Origin: Bradyrhizobium liaoningense
GTDB taxonomy: Bacteria > Pseudomonadota > Alphaproteobacteria > Rhizobiales > Xanthobacteraceae
Assembly: GCF_018130785.1 (NCBI RefSeq)
Contig: NZ_JAFCJT010000028.1
Span: 24,182-88,181, forward strand
DNA length: 64,000 bases
Reading direction: 5' to 3'
Shown in pieces: positions 19,567 to 28,558 of this stretch. Both the position numbers and the translations under genes were made by a program. The notes under the pieces are model-generated. The model was not told the DNA's origin. It did not search any database and was given only the letters and a program-made list of their open reading frames with translations. How positions within the stretch are numbered: the stretch's first letter is position 1; each line of letters begins with the position of its first letter.

Positions 19567-20229
19567 GTGAACATCAAAGCAGTCGCTAAGCCGGCCCGCA
19601 CCCTTCTTAGCCCGAATGATCACGCGTTGATCCTGATCGACCACCAGTCGCAAATGGCATTCAATACCAAGTCGATTGACATCACTACTCTGCGTGCGAA
19701 TGTCGCGATGCTCGCTCGCGCGGCAAAAGGCTTCAGGGTTCCGACGATCGTCACGACGATTTCGAAGGATACCTTCGCGGGTCCGCTGTTCAGTGAAATC
19801 GCGGATGTCTTTCCGAACGCGGAGGTCATCGACCGCACGACCTCGAACGGCTGGGAAGACGAGGATCTCATCCGCCGCGTCAACGCCATCGGCAAGGACC
19901 GCTTGGTTATGTGCGGCCTGTGGACCTCCGTCTGTTGCAATGGTCCCGTGCTGTCGGCACTCGAGCAAGGCTATGAAGTTTATGTCGTCACGGATGCGTG
20001 CGGCGACTGCACGATTGAGGCGCATGAGCGGGCGATCGCGCGCATGACACAGGCTGGTGCACGTCCGATAACGTCGCTGGCCTATCTCTTGGAGCTGCAG
20101 CGGGACTGGGCGCGTCTTGAGACCTACGAGCTCACTGTCGGCATCGCCAAGCAGTACGGCGGCCCGTTTGGCGTGGGCCTCCAGTACGCTAAGACAATGT
20201 TCGAAACCCATGGGGGCCAGAAGGGCTAA
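19567..20229 (+). CDS. Isochorismatase-family cysteine hydrolase (YcaC-like)
   Basis: The 220-residue protein, starting at GTG, has the isochorismatase fold: ALILIDHQSQM with the catalytic Asp at residue 25, and LVMCGLWTSVCCNGPVLSALEQGYEVYVVTDACGD with the nucleophile Cys at residue 123 after the usual cis-peptide region. The sequence DRTTSNGWEDEDLIRRV resembles YcaC-type members. Substrates in this family range from isochorismate to small amides, and cannot be predicted here. It stands alone at the left edge of the accessory stretch. Confidence 0.85.
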   Translation: MNIKAVAKPARTLLSPNDHALILIDHQSQMAFNTKSIDITTLRANVAMLARAAKGFRVPTIVTTISKDTFAGPLFSEIADVFPNAEVIDRTTSNGWEDEDLIRRVNAIGKDRLVMCGLWTSVCCNGPVLSALEQGYEVYVVTDACGDCTIEAHERAIARMTQAGARPITSLAYLLELQRDWARLETYELTVGIAKQYGGPFGVGLQYAKTMFETHGGQKG

Positions 20230-20980
20230 TTTGCAGAGGGTCTCGCCCGACACGGCAGAGGATTCCCATCCAGCAACTCTTGTGTCGCGTATTCTGAGAA
20301 CAGAACGAGGTCCGATATGGGTCAGAAGCTACCTTCATACGGACGTAGGGTTCATTAGCGGGGGCTTTTGAACGGCTTCGCCCTCGCGCATCGAGCTTTG
20401 ATCACCGTCGACCTTTCGAACGCGCCGTCTGGACTGCCAGGCATCTGGCGTCAGGCTTGTGGTGCATATGAAGATGGCGCTCCGGCGTGAGTACCAAAAC
20501 ACCATCGCCCCGATCCTCACCGCCCCAAAAACAGCGCCGCGCCACCCAGGCAACAGCCCTCAACAAGACTTCGGCGGCTGTAGATGATTATTCTTTGCCG
20601 CCACAATTGGTTTTCGGTTCGCCCGGCAAAACCCAGCTGCGGTCAGGAGAAAGATCTTCCAAAAGCGAACATGGCGGGAACGACAGGCACAGAGCGATTA
20701 CTTGCTGTTGCCGTGCCCTTACGGGCATTGATCGCGGCACCCTCGCGTAGGGACCAGCAGCACCAAATTGAACTTCGTTAGAAAATTGACCGTCTTGACC
20801 TGGTTCAGGATGCTATTCGGCGCACAAAATTTTCGATGCGGACTCACACGATTTGACTTGGCTCAATGCGCACCATGCCGAATCGTAGATTGTTTCAATG
20901 CGAAAGCGGACAGCCGCGATGGGGCTCGATACTCAGTCCGCTTTCGATCGCTCGCGTGCGTCTCGGGCCGGTAAGCACTG
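20230..20980. other. Gene-poor stretch, probable debris
   Basis: 751 bp without a supportable gene. Short open frames here (20584-20781 and 20768-20974, plus strand) have no recognisable product and compositions unlike the flanking genes. Codon use is looser and AT content higher than in the neighbouring regions, in keeping with decayed or horizontally acquired DNA. Confidence 0.45.
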
Positions 20981-21256
20981 ATGTCGGTGGATGCGGATAA
21001 CCTTCAGTCAACTGTGCGCTACGCTTTGTTGACGACGCGAGCTACCACTGTTTGTCCATTTCATCCGGATGTGATCATCCGCGTCGGCGACGACGGTGCC
21101 GAGACCCATGCTTATTATCGCGCCCGGCACATCGTCAAAAGCGATGGCACGTGCTGGGACCATGACGATCTGATGGACGAGATTTCGCGCCAACTTGTGC
21201 ATGCGGCCGATGGCGAGTGCCCCCGGTGTACACAACTCCCCGGTCGTCGTAACTGA
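20981..21256 (+). CDS. Small hypothetical protein
   Basis: The 91-residue protein has a coherent composition (CPFHPDVIIRVGDDGAETHAYYRARHIVKSDGTCWDHDDLMDEISRQL) ending in a CPRC motif. Two well-spaced Cys-containing segments (CPFH and CPRC) could bind a metal, but this is speculation. No family is recognised. Its 3' end is close to the broken end of the chrA fragment on the other strand. Confidence 0.5.
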   Translation: MSVDADNLQSTVRYALLTTRATTVCPFHPDVIIRVGDDGAETHAYYRARHIVKSDGTCWDHDDLMDEISRQLVHAADGECPRCTQLPGRRN

Positions 21257-21351
21257 AGCCAACAGGCCACATCGGGCGTGCAGCAAGAGACCGCCCGAAG
21301 GCGTTCTCGCATTCGGGAGAGAAGGCGTTCTGTCAAATACAACTTGCCGGT

Positions 21352-21627
21352 CCAGGCGACGAGCGCGCCCAGGTAACCGGCCCACATCAGCCCGATCGAG
21401 AAGCCGACCTGGCTGCTGGCCGGGCCGGGCAGGAATTGGCATAGGCCGACGAGATCGGCGTACGCGTGCTCGTCGATCCACTTCCGCCGCACGACGAACT
21501 CGTCGCGGAAATAGCCGATGTGGGCGATCGGACCGCCGAAGCACGTCAGTCCCAACTTGAGGAAGATCAGGAGCACTTCGGCTGGCGAGCTCGAAGCCGT
21601 TTTTCCCTCAATCCTCTCTAACGTCAT
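21352..21627 (-). pseudogene. chrA: Truncated chromate transporter ChrA (N-terminal fragment)
   Basis: From the ATG at 21627 the frame reads an unmistakable ChrA N terminus: VLLIFLKLGLTCFGGPIAHIGYFRDEF, RRKWIDEHAYADLVGLCQFLPGPASSQVGFSIGLMWAGYLGALVAW (residues 18-92). After residue 92 (base ~21352) the similarity stops; the open frame runs on to 21115 as unrelated sequence. Complete ChrA proteins have about 400 residues, so this is a remnant left by a deletion or insertion. Chromate export cannot be expected from it. Confidence 0.8.
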
Positions 21628-21803
21628 GACTTTCCCTTCGCCCCCGGTTCGCCGGCTGCCGTTCTAGGGGCGGCTCTCTCGTGGGTTCCTGAAAAAGCGG
21701 GGCCGCCGAACTCAATTTCTTTTGTTGGCATGGACTTGTCGCCCGTCTGTCGCGGAGCAATTGACCGGTGCTACTCCATGGCGTCGGACGGAGAGGTAGA
21801 GCG

Positions 21804-23234
21804 ATGACGACGATCCATCGACGTGGAGACGGCCTTCGGATATCACCGCTCGTCAGTCGAAGAACACTGCTTCGCGGCGCACAAGCCGGTGCATTGTCGC
21901 TGATGACGGCCAGGGCCCTCCCACTCGTTCGTGCGCAGACGCTGAACAAGACGGCCGTCCACAAGATCAGGATCGCGCCGGTCTCGCTCGAGATCGCGCC
22001 CGGAAAGATCATCAAGACCACCGCGTACAACGGGACCGTTCCCGGGCCGGCGCTACGGGTCAAGGAAGGTCAGCCGGTTCGGATCGAGGTTACAAACGAT
22101 TCCGGTTACCCCAATCTGATCCACTCGCACGGCCTGATGATTCCATCGCAGCAGGATGGAGCCACGGAAGAAGGCTCGCCGATCATCGAGCCCGGCAAAT
22201 CCTTGACGTACGAATACGTCGCGAAGCCGGCGGGGACACGCTGGTACCACAGCCACGCAATGGCCATGACCGATCTGAACAAGAGCACCTATACGGGCGA
22301 GTTCGGATTCCTCATCGTGGAGCCAGCCGGCGGCGAGCCCGGCGACTACGACCGCGAGGTGTTGCTTGCCGCCCATCACTGGGACGGCCACTGGGTGAGC
22401 ATGCAGGATATCAAGAAGGGACCGCCGCCGGACAACGGACTGGAGGTCATGTATCACGCCGCGACCCTCGGCGATCGCATGCTCGGTCACGGAGAGCCGA
22501 TCCGCGTACGCGAGGGGGAACGCGTGCTGTTCCGGGTGCTCAACGCGAGCGGCAATATGGGCATCTCGCTGGCGTTACCGGGCCATCGCTTCAAGGTGCT
22601 GGCGCTGGACGGCAATCCGGTCCCGACCTCCGCGACGGTCGATATCCTGAAACTCGACGTCGCCGAGCGCGCAGACGTGATCGTGGAGATGAACAATCCG
22701 GGAGTCTGGGTTTTCGGCTCGACGGAGGACGAGGACCGCAACATGGGGATGGGCGTGGTCGTCGAATACGCCGGTCGCAGCGGCGAACCGACCTGGGCGC
22801 CGGCGACATCCAAATGGGACTACACCGCGTTCGGGCGTCCCGATGTGGCGGCCACCGCACCTGACGAGACGATCGGACTGAAGTTCGAGAAGATCCCCGG
22901 CGGGAGAGGCGGCTACAATCGCTGGACCATCAACGGAGAATCCTGGCCGGACACGAATCCGCTTTTCACCGTCGTCAGGGGCAAGCGGTACCGCCTGGTG
23001 CTGAACAACGACAGCGGCGACGAGCACCCCGTACACCTGCATCGCCACTCGTTCGAGATCACGAAGGTCGGCGCTAAGCTGACGTCCGGAGTGATCAAGG
23101 ACACGATCAGCATGCCCAGATACTCGACGGCCGAGGTCGATTTCGTCGCCGAGGATCCCGGACCGACCTTATTCCATTGCCATCACCAAGACCACATGGA
23201 CGAAGGCTTCGCTGGGCTGATCACCTACGCATGA
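21804..23234 (+). CDS. Multicopper oxidase (laccase/CopA-like), Tat-exported
   Basis: The 476-residue protein has a twin-arginine signal (SRRTLLRGAQAGALSLMTARA) and three cupredoxin domains. Copper-ligand motifs are all present: HSHG, WYHSH, HPVHLHRH and HCHHQDHMDEG, giving the type 1, 2 and 3 sites. The axial position after the last His cluster cannot be assigned without alignment. It should oxidise phenols or metal ions in the periplasm with reduction of oxygen to water. The start at 21804 is favoured by GGAGAGG; an ATG at 21768 adds a non-conserved leader. It is monocistronic. Confidence 0.9.
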   Translation: MTTIHRRGDGLRISPLVSRRTLLRGAQAGALSLMTARALPLVRAQTLNKTAVHKIRIAPVSLEIAPGKIIKTTAYNGTVPGPALRVKEGQPVRIEVTNDSGYPNLIHSHGLMIPSQQDGATEEGSPIIEPGKSLTYEYVAKPAGTRWYHSHAMAMTDLNKSTYTGEFGFLIVEPAGGEPGDYDREVLLAAHHWDGHWVSMQDIKKGPPPDNGLEVMYHAATLGDRMLGHGEPIRVREGERVLFRVLNASGNMGISLALPGHRFKVLALDGNPVPTSATVDILKLDVAERADVIVEMNNPGVWVFGSTEDEDRNMGMGVVVEYAGRSGEPTWAPATSKWDYTAFGRPDVAATAPDETIGLKFEKIPGGRGGYNRWTINGESWPDTNPLFTVVRGKRYRLVLNNDSGDEHPVHLHRHSFEITKVGAKLTSGVIKDTISMPRYSTAEVDFVAEDPGPTLFHCHHQDHMDEGFAGLITYA

Positions 23235-23243
23235 CGCGGCCGG

Positions 23244-23604
23244 CTATTTCTTGATGGCCTCGCCGGTGAACTCGAGCACACGCAGCTTCACTAGCGCCAA
23301 TCCGCGCTTGCCGAGCGCCGTTGCCCGGTAGAAGGTGCGCGCGTACGCGGGGTAGCTGATGGCCCAATGCAAACGGGCAGGTCTGAGCTCGCCGGCTTCC
23401 TCCCTCCCTCATCGAGCACAAAACGGGCGACCGTCGGACCGACGACTAAACCACTGGGATCAGCCTTCACTGCCCAGTTGCAGGTCCCCGTTTGATGCGC
23501 GCTTGCGATCAAAGAGATAACACCGCCGACTAAGGCCCTTCCCAAGGTAGCCATTAAGGCCGCTGGCACTCGGGCTCCATAGCGGGCGGTGTCTGGTCAA
23601 GGCT
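23244..23604. other. Gene-poor stretch with an unidentified coding remnant
   Basis: On the minus strand a start-less frame just after the oxidase gene reads HWAISYPAYARTFYRATAL...VLEFTGEAIKK and ends at a TAG near 23245. A neighbouring frame (to 23569) reads MATLGRALVGGVISLIASA. Together they may be one broken gene, but I do not recognise the product. Confidence 0.3.
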
Positions 23605-23790
23605 AGTGACGGAAGGAGGCGATGGCAAGATCAACGACGACGAGCGCAGCATCAGGTGAGTCTGGAGCGCCTTGGCCGCGTCCCACGGTGGCGCATCCAA
23701 ACGTCGCGCTCTTCGTCCGTCGTCAGGATCACGGCATGGCCTTCGGGTGGATCGACAAGACGACACGTTCGGTGACATCGTCAGGAAGCC
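23605..23790 (-). pseudogene. SRAP (YedK-type) family remnant, multiply frameshifted
   Basis: Three minus-strand frames read in succession give a SRAP C-terminal region: FLTMSPN, then SIHPKAMP, then VILTTDEERDVWMR, then APPWDAAKALQ and finally a PDAALVVVDLA-like end. Intact SRAP proteins, which protect abasic sites in single-stranded DNA, have the order FLTT.PN...IHPKAMPVILTT.EE...W...APWDEAKALQRPLPD. No catalytic N terminus is present. It is a decayed fragment. Confidence 0.65.
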
Positions 23791-23873
23791 GCAGCAGCCG
23801 CGTGAGGGCGGCTGCATCTCGCTGCCCATAGCGGCAGGTCAGCTAGACTTGTTGCCGAAACACCGCCCCGCAT

Positions 23874-24692
23874 TTATGGGCAGGAACGCCGCCGTCCGTC
23901 ATAGCCCATGTAAGTTCCGGATGCCGGATCGTAGGTCTGAAAGTGCTGGCAGCCGTAGCCCCCGCGCGGTTTGTGTTCAACGCGAGCTGGATCGCCTGGT
24001 TTAATTGCCGATTTCCTGTTCTCCGTGGCCACGTCCGGTTGACCTGCGGTCTGGGCGGGGTTCACGAAGGCGGCGTAGCTGTTTGCCCAGGCAGGCAAGG
24101 AGACACCGGGCCTCTCTTCCACAACGGCAGGTTTCTGTTCCATGGAGCGCCGCACGTCCGCCAGTTCTGTTGCAAGCGCTTCGGCCCTGTCGTGCTCCTG
24201 CTGCAGAGACTGCCACAGTACCGCCGTCGCGCTGTCGACCGCTTGGCTGAACTGGTGCGCCTCACCGTTGGGCATCGACAGCAGTTTCCCGACGTACCGC
24301 CATGCCTTCACAAGTTCTTTTTCGAGCGCCTCAGCCCTGGCGTGCTCTTGTTGCAGAGACTGCCGCAGTTCCGCTGTCGCGCTGTCGACCGCCTGCTTGA
24401 GCTGCTTCGCCTCGTCGTCCTTCGACAATGGCGTCTGTTGCGCCATGACCGGCGGGACGATCGTGATGAGCTTAGATAACTCCTGCTGAGTGGCGTATCG
24501 CGCCACATAGGCGACGACGTCGGCGTTGAGACAGAACCCGATGAGTGCCGCCGCGACGAGGGTTCGGGCGATCCAGGAAATTGCAAATCCCCGCCGCGCG
24601 TGTGACGCCTCGAGGATGACGACGTTTGGTGCGATCTTAAACGTATGGCGCATGTAAACCACCGCCGGGTTATCAGGCCATTGCTTCTTCAC
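23874..24692 (-). CDS. Membrane-anchored coiled-coil protein with BA14K-like C terminus
   Basis: The 272-residue protein has one hydrophobic segment (about 39-58, ISWIARTLVAAALIGFCLNADVV) near the N terminus. Next come two copies of a heptad-like repeat, QAVDSATAELRQSLQQEHARAEALEKEL (about 99-126) and QAVDSATAVLWQSLQQEHDRAEALATEL (about 149-176). The end, CQHFQTYDPASGTYMGYDGRR-SCP, is the signature of BA14K-family proteins (C...F..YDP..GTY.GYDG.R..C), which are rhizobial and Brucella cell-envelope proteins. It is probably a periplasmic envelope protein; function unknown. An internal ATG at residue 14 is an alternative start. Confidence 0.7.
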   Translation of the reverse strand: MKKQWPDNPAVVYMRHTFKIAPNVVILEASHARRGFAISWIARTLVAAALIGFCLNADVVAYVARYATQQELSKLITIVPPVMAQQTPLSKDDEAKQLKQAVDSATAELRQSLQQEHARAEALEKELVKAWRYVGKLLSMPNGEAHQFSQAVDSATAVLWQSLQQEHDRAEALATELADVRRSMEQKPAVVEERPGVSLPAWANSYAAFVNPAQTAGQPDVATENRKSAIKPGDPARVEHKPRGGYGCQHFQTYDPASGTYMGYDGRRRSCP

Positions 24693-24946
24693 TTCGCCGG
24701 AAGCCTAATCCCGCCCGTTGTGCGCCTCAAGTTTGGTGTTACTCCTCGGTGATAGTTCCGGCTGCACGCGGCGATGCGCCGCCCCGAGCGGGAGAGGCAA
24801 GCCGCTACCGATTGCGGTGGACAACGTGCCGGACACAACGGAGGCCCCCGCGTTGACGCGCTCGCGTCAAGGTCGATGATGGGACGCTTGGTCGACTGCG
24901 GATGCGTTGCGCAGGATGGCTGATGGGCACGCAGTGCCGGGTGCGT

Positions 24947-25741
24947 TTATTTTCGAGTTCCAATCGTACAGAGATAGTCGCGCGGCATGGCTAACCCGAC
25001 CGGCGAGCGGTGCTTCTCATGCATCGCGATGAAGTCTCGCTGAAGTGCCGTGCGCCTTTCAGGGGCGAGCGACGCGGCCAGCGTTTTTGTCGGACCATAG
25101 CCAGTCACAAATATGTCCCATACCGTTTGGCCGCTCGGCATGCGGAGTACCGTGGTGCCAGGTTCAAAGGCCAGATCGAATGTATCGCCAAGCAATTCCC
25201 GAACGCGGGCTTCCCGGCCCCACGCGAATGGCGAAGGAGGAGGATTGTCAGGCGGTGGCGGCATGTATGGCCGCATTGTCTGGAATATTTCTTCAACCGC
25301 GCTGCCAGGCAGCCAAGTGACCAGCCCCAGTCGCCCGCCCTTGCGCGTGACACGTGCCAACTCGGCAGCCGCAGCCTCGGGGCGCGAGACGAACATGACA
25401 CCGAACGTCGAAGTCACACAGTCAAAGCTTTGATCCGGAAATTCCAGCGCTTCGGCATCGCCGACCTTGAAGTCGATCTCCGGTTCAATCAGTTTCGCCG
25501 CCTCGATAACGCCTTCACCAATATCGATACCAGTCACCTTTGCGCCTCGATTAGATAACCGCCGCGCAGTCCAGCCCGTGCCTGTCGCAACGTCAAGAAT
25601 GCGCTCTCCCGGTTGCGGCCAGATTCGATTCACGACGTGATCAATGGCGTCCGCTATGCTTTGGCTCACGGTATCGTAGGACGCGCCGCCGGAGCCCCAA
25701 GTCGCGGCGGATTTGAGGTTATGAGCAAGAATTTGCGCCAT
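24947..25741 (-). CDS. Class I SAM-dependent methyltransferase
   Basis: The 264-residue protein has a Rossmann methyltransferase core: motif I ILDVATGTGWTARRL (about residues 48-62), acidic motif II TGIDIGEGVI, VGDAEALEFPDQSFDCVTSTFGVMF and RVTRKGGRLGLVTW. This layout fits UbiE/Methyltransf_11-type small-molecule enzymes. The C-terminal part (about 175-264) is variable and probably sets substrate specificity. It is monocistronic within the accessory stretch. Confidence 0.85.
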   Translation of the reverse strand: MAQILAHNLKSAATWGSGGASYDTVSQSIADAIDHVVNRIWPQPGERILDVATGTGWTARRLSNRGAKVTGIDIGEGVIEAAKLIEPEIDFKVGDAEALEFPDQSFDCVTSTFGVMFVSRPEAAAAELARVTRKGGRLGLVTWLPGSAVEEIFQTMRPYMPPPPDNPPPSPFAWGREARVRELLGDTFDLAFEPGTTVLRMPSGQTVWDIFVTGYGPTKTLAASLAPERRTALQRDFIAMHEKHRSPVGLAMPRDYLCTIGTRK

Positions 25742-26276
25742 GAAATTTACTCCTCGATCTCGATGGAATAATCAGCTCAGTCGCTTGAGCCCGGCGTGAC
25801 GAGACATTGGCACGCAGGACGAACCTCAACCACAGTTTACAAATCGGTTGCGGCACAATGTCTCAGTTCAAGGTAGACCGCCTACCGCGATGATATGAGC
25901 GCGCGTCCGAAACAGATGCATGTCCTCTGCAACTGCAACCACGGATTTCTCGCGCCAGATATTCTCGATAGGTTCGGTCGCGCGGTCCCCGCACAAATCT
26001 ACGCTCTCCACAGGACCCTTACCACCGGCCCCAGCTTGCGGAGGGCGGACGTCGGCTTTTGGGGTTAAAGCAAAAATCTTTCGCTCGATCAGAGTATTTC
26101 CGGGTTTGACCCGAAGCGGGCTCTAGCTGCAGCTCGTTAAAGCGGAGATGCACTTCTTCGTGTTACGCCACTAGGTTTGTCAGCACACGCCCGTCTGACG
26201 AAGCGTAACCCACCAATCGAAATTACGGTGACAGTCATTTAACTCGTCGCGACCAACAGCGTAAATAGGTACACTG
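25742..26276. other. Gene-poor stretch, no gene recognised
   Basis: 535 bp between the methyltransferase start and the kinase stop. The segment CGGACGTCGGCTTTTGGGG near 26045 resembles a low-copy dispersed repeat also hinted at 28540-28570. A short open frame (25920-26126, plus) has no recognisable product. Confidence 0.4.
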
Positions 26277-26765
26277 TCACTGCGATATTCGAAGAATCTC
26301 ATCGACGATTGAAGTAATCGGCCTAGTTGTGTCGATCTCGTAGTCAGCAGACTCCCTTAACAGAGGCTCGATGGTCGAGATCAGATGGCAAACCTTCTGC
26401 CGCTCCTCCGCGATTTGTCCGTAGCCGCCGGATCGCATCGTGAGCCGCTCCATGATTGTTGCGGCCGGAGCAGAGAGAAGAATTATGGCATCGATCATGG
26501 AAAAAAGTCGGCGCATGTTTTCGGCACAGCCGCTAATGAACAACGTCCCGTCTCCTGGCTGGGACAGGAGCGCGCGGACGCGATCTTCTCGCCAGGCCCA
26601 GTCCTTTCCTTGAGCTGGAGTCAGCATGTCTGCGGGATCAGTGTCGACCCATTGAGACCATTCGGGTGTGTCGAGGTCGTAAGCCTGATGACCTCGCGCA
26701 ACCAACCCTTCGATCACGGACGATTTCCCCGTTCCAGACATGCCCGTAATCAAGACGCGCTTCAT
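26277..26765 (-). CDS. Small P-loop kinase-like protein (AAA_18/adenylate-kinase type)
   Basis: The 162-residue protein opens MKRVLITGMSGTGKSSVIEGL with Walker A GMSGTGKSS at residues 8-16. It continues with HQAYDLDTPEW, a loop like that of nucleotide kinases, LFISGCAENMRRLFSMIDAIILLSAP (Walker B-like strand) and ETLRLTMRSGGYG-type lid residues (MERLTMRSGGYGQ). The fold is that of small NMP- or shikimate-kinase-like proteins. The substrate is unknown. The start at 26765 follows GAGGAA; an upstream in-frame ATG at 26972 would only cover non-conserved sequence overlapping the next gene. Confidence 0.78.
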   Translation of the reverse strand: MKRVLITGMSGTGKSSVIEGLVARGHQAYDLDTPEWSQWVDTDPADMLTPAQGKDWAWREDRVRALLSQPGDGTLFISGCAENMRRLFSMIDAIILLSAPAATIMERLTMRSGGYGQIAEERQKVCHLISTIEPLLRESADYEIDTTRPITSIVDEILRISQ

Positions 26766-26823
26766 ACATTTTCCTCGCCCTGAAGGAGTCGGCAGGTAGC
26801 GTCGAGCTCCGACCGCCGCTGTC

Positions 26824-27438
26824 CTAATAAACCAGGCTAGTGCCGGGCGACTTCTGTAGAGCGGCGGCCAACGACCGGTACTCCTCGCAGCCAGTCCCGC
26901 AAATGGATGCAATCCGGCCGAGGTGATAGAGCGCTTGCTCGCGGTTGCCCCGCTCGAGCTGCCACAGTCCATAATACTGCCACGTCAGCACGTGGTTCGG
27001 ATCGGCCTTGAGTGCGCGCTCGTACCAGACCTGCGACTGCTCGTAGTCACCGAGCTTGCGGTAGGAGTAGCCGATGAGGTTGGCAACGTTTGGATGGTCG
27101 TCGTGGCCGAGCGTCTTTAACTGCTCAATCGCAGAGGCATAGTCAGTGCGGTCGTAGACCGCCGAATATGCTGCTCGGTACCCATGAGCAAAGGCGGGGT
27201 CGTCGAACAGGGACTGCTTGGCTTTTTTGGCCCTGGGCGCGTGAGTGGCCTTGTTGCCCGACCGATTCGGGTATGACGAAGGCGGATAAGCGGAGCGTTG
27301 CCCCCTCCCGCCATAGTCTGCCTCACTGCCACCTGGCTCAGTGCCCGGGGCCGCAACAGCCGGAGTGACCGAGAACGCAGCGATCAGCGCAATCGAACAC
27401 GTCGCCAGCGTCGCAATCCTGATTATCAAGTTGGCCAT
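26824..27438 (-). CDS. Exported TPR-containing protein, paralogue of 53988-54596
   Basis: The ~204-residue protein has a signal peptide (MANLIIRIATLATCSIALIAAFSVTPAVAA), a Pro/Ser/Gly-rich linker, and two or three TPR units in the C-terminal half: DYASAIEQLKTLGHDDHPNVANLIGYSYRKLGDYEQSQVWYERAL-type helices, ending ICGTGCEEYRSLAAAL with two cysteines. A 64-residue run is identical to the paralogue at 53988-54596. It is periplasmic by inference. A good ribosome-binding site (GGAGG) precedes 27438. Confidence 0.85.
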   Translation of the reverse strand: MANLIIRIATLATCSIALIAAFSVTPAVAAPGTEPGGSEADYGGRGQRSAYPPSSYPNRSGNKATHAPRAKKAKQSLFDDPAFAHGYRAAYSAVYDRTDYASAIEQLKTLGHDDHPNVANLIGYSYRKLGDYEQSQVWYERALKADPNHVLTWQYYGLWQLERGNREQALYHLGRIASICGTGCEEYRSLAAALQKSPGTSLVY

Positions 27439-27587
27439 GGAAACCTCCTGCAAGCTACGCCTTCGAGCTTTCAATCCAGCCGAACATGTTAACCCGGCTT
27501 ACCTCAAACATTCCTGGAAAGGTATTTAGAAAAACGAGATTTGGTGTGACAGCAATGTTGTCTTATGAGTCGGTCAATGTCCGCAGC

Positions 27588-27684
27588 GGGTCAAAAGTTG
27601 GCCCCGGCATCTTGCAGGAGCTTTGTCCGTTCACCGCCTGGCAGCAGACATCGGGGTGCTCGCGGGGATGGTCAGCTACGGGCC
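27588..27684. repeat. Dispersed repeat, copy A (~97 bp)
   Basis: This sequence, containing CATCTTGCAGGAGCTTTGTC and ending GGTCAGCTACGGGCC, recurs at 28559-28654 in the same orientation at roughly 85% identity. It resembles a repeat scattered between genes in Bradyrhizobium-type genomes. Confidence 0.75.
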
Positions 27685-27809
27685 ACTTCGGGACACATGC
27701 TCCGCAAACAAGAACTTACTCGACGAGTAGGCCATTGAACGGTCCCAGTCAGTAACCGCAGCGGTCGTGGTTAAGCGGTTCAAAGCGTCTGGGGAGGTTG
27801 CTTTCCACC

Positions 27810-28019
27810 TCAAGCTCCCCTGCGATCCTGGCTACCAATCACGCAGCGCCATGCGGCCAGGCGCTCTGCCGGATGCTGGTTCATCCACTCGGCGAGCTGC
27901 GGCGCGCCCATCAGGCAGGACTGCATCGAGACGTCGGCGAAGTCCGAGGTGGTTACGATCTGCTCGTGGCAATCTGTCGGAGAAGCGAGACTGCAGAGCA
28001 CGGCGATGACCTTGATCAC
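27810..28019 (-). CDS. Small conserved hypothetical protein, translationally coupled
   Basis: The 69-residue product starts at a GTG overlapping the upstream stop (GTGA). It reads IKVIAVLCSLASPTDCHEQIVTTSDFADVSMQSCLMGAPQLAEWMNQHP and ends with RCVIGSQDRRGA. Four cysteines and a hydrophobic start suggest a small exported protein, but the leader is short. Proteins with this pattern occur as conserved hypotheticals in Bradyrhizobium; the role is unknown. Confidence 0.7.
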   Translation of the reverse strand: MIKVIAVLCSLASPTDCHEQIVTTSDFADVSMQSCLMGAPQLAEWMNQHPAERLAAWRCVIGSQDRRGA

Positions 28020-28198
28020 GACAGTGGCCCCCCGTCGCTGCGATCGCCGCTGACCTTATGACTTATCGATGCCTTGTCATGCTTCTCCCTGACCGGATCA
28101 GCCGCCGGGAAGATGCTGTCATATATCGCGAAGGCTTCTCGAATTAAGCGAGCTCGCTCGCGCTCAGACTTTGAGACAAATCGAATAATCTCGCCCAT
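28016..28198 (-). CDS. Very small hypothetical protein (60 aa), first gene of a coupled pair
   Basis: Starting at 28198 after GCAGGAGC, the frame reads MGEIIRFVSKSERERARLIREAFAIYDSIFPAAD and ends GDRSDGGPLS. It is charged and helical, without a signal peptide or membrane segment. Its last bases (TGTCGTGATC) overlap the GTG of the next gene. The longer frame open to 28405 lacks a convincing start. Function is not recognised. Confidence 0.6.
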   Translation of the reverse strand: MGEIIRFVSKSERERARLIREAFAIYDSIFPAADPVREKHDKASISHKVSGDRSDGGPLS

Positions 28199-28558
28199 AT
28201 TGAATGCTCCTGCTACCATCAAGAGGGACAATTCCCTTTGATGTCGAAGAATAGGCGCGGCCTTGCTATTCAAGCTGTGATGCGTCTCACTATGCGCAGC
28301 GTGCTCTACTGAACGAGCCGACTGATCGCGAACGCAGCAACGAGAAAAACTCCGATAATTAATTCTGGCATGACGTGATCTTTCATCCTCTGATGTGAGC
28401 AACATCTGGTGAAGAGGAAGCCAGTGCCTCCCGCTGCTCGTGTCGATATCGGAGGATGGCCTTTCTATCTGTGACAGAAATCACGAGCGCCCGGCGGTCA
28501 GCGTTGGCGACGAAACTCGTTGGCAAGAATGATCTTCGTTTGTGGGATGTCTGCTTTG

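Noticed and set aside
25920..26126. A 68-codon frame in the gap between the methyltransferase and kinase genes.
   Set aside because: Composition is unlike a protein and no start signal was seen; the region looks like dispersed-repeat DNA.
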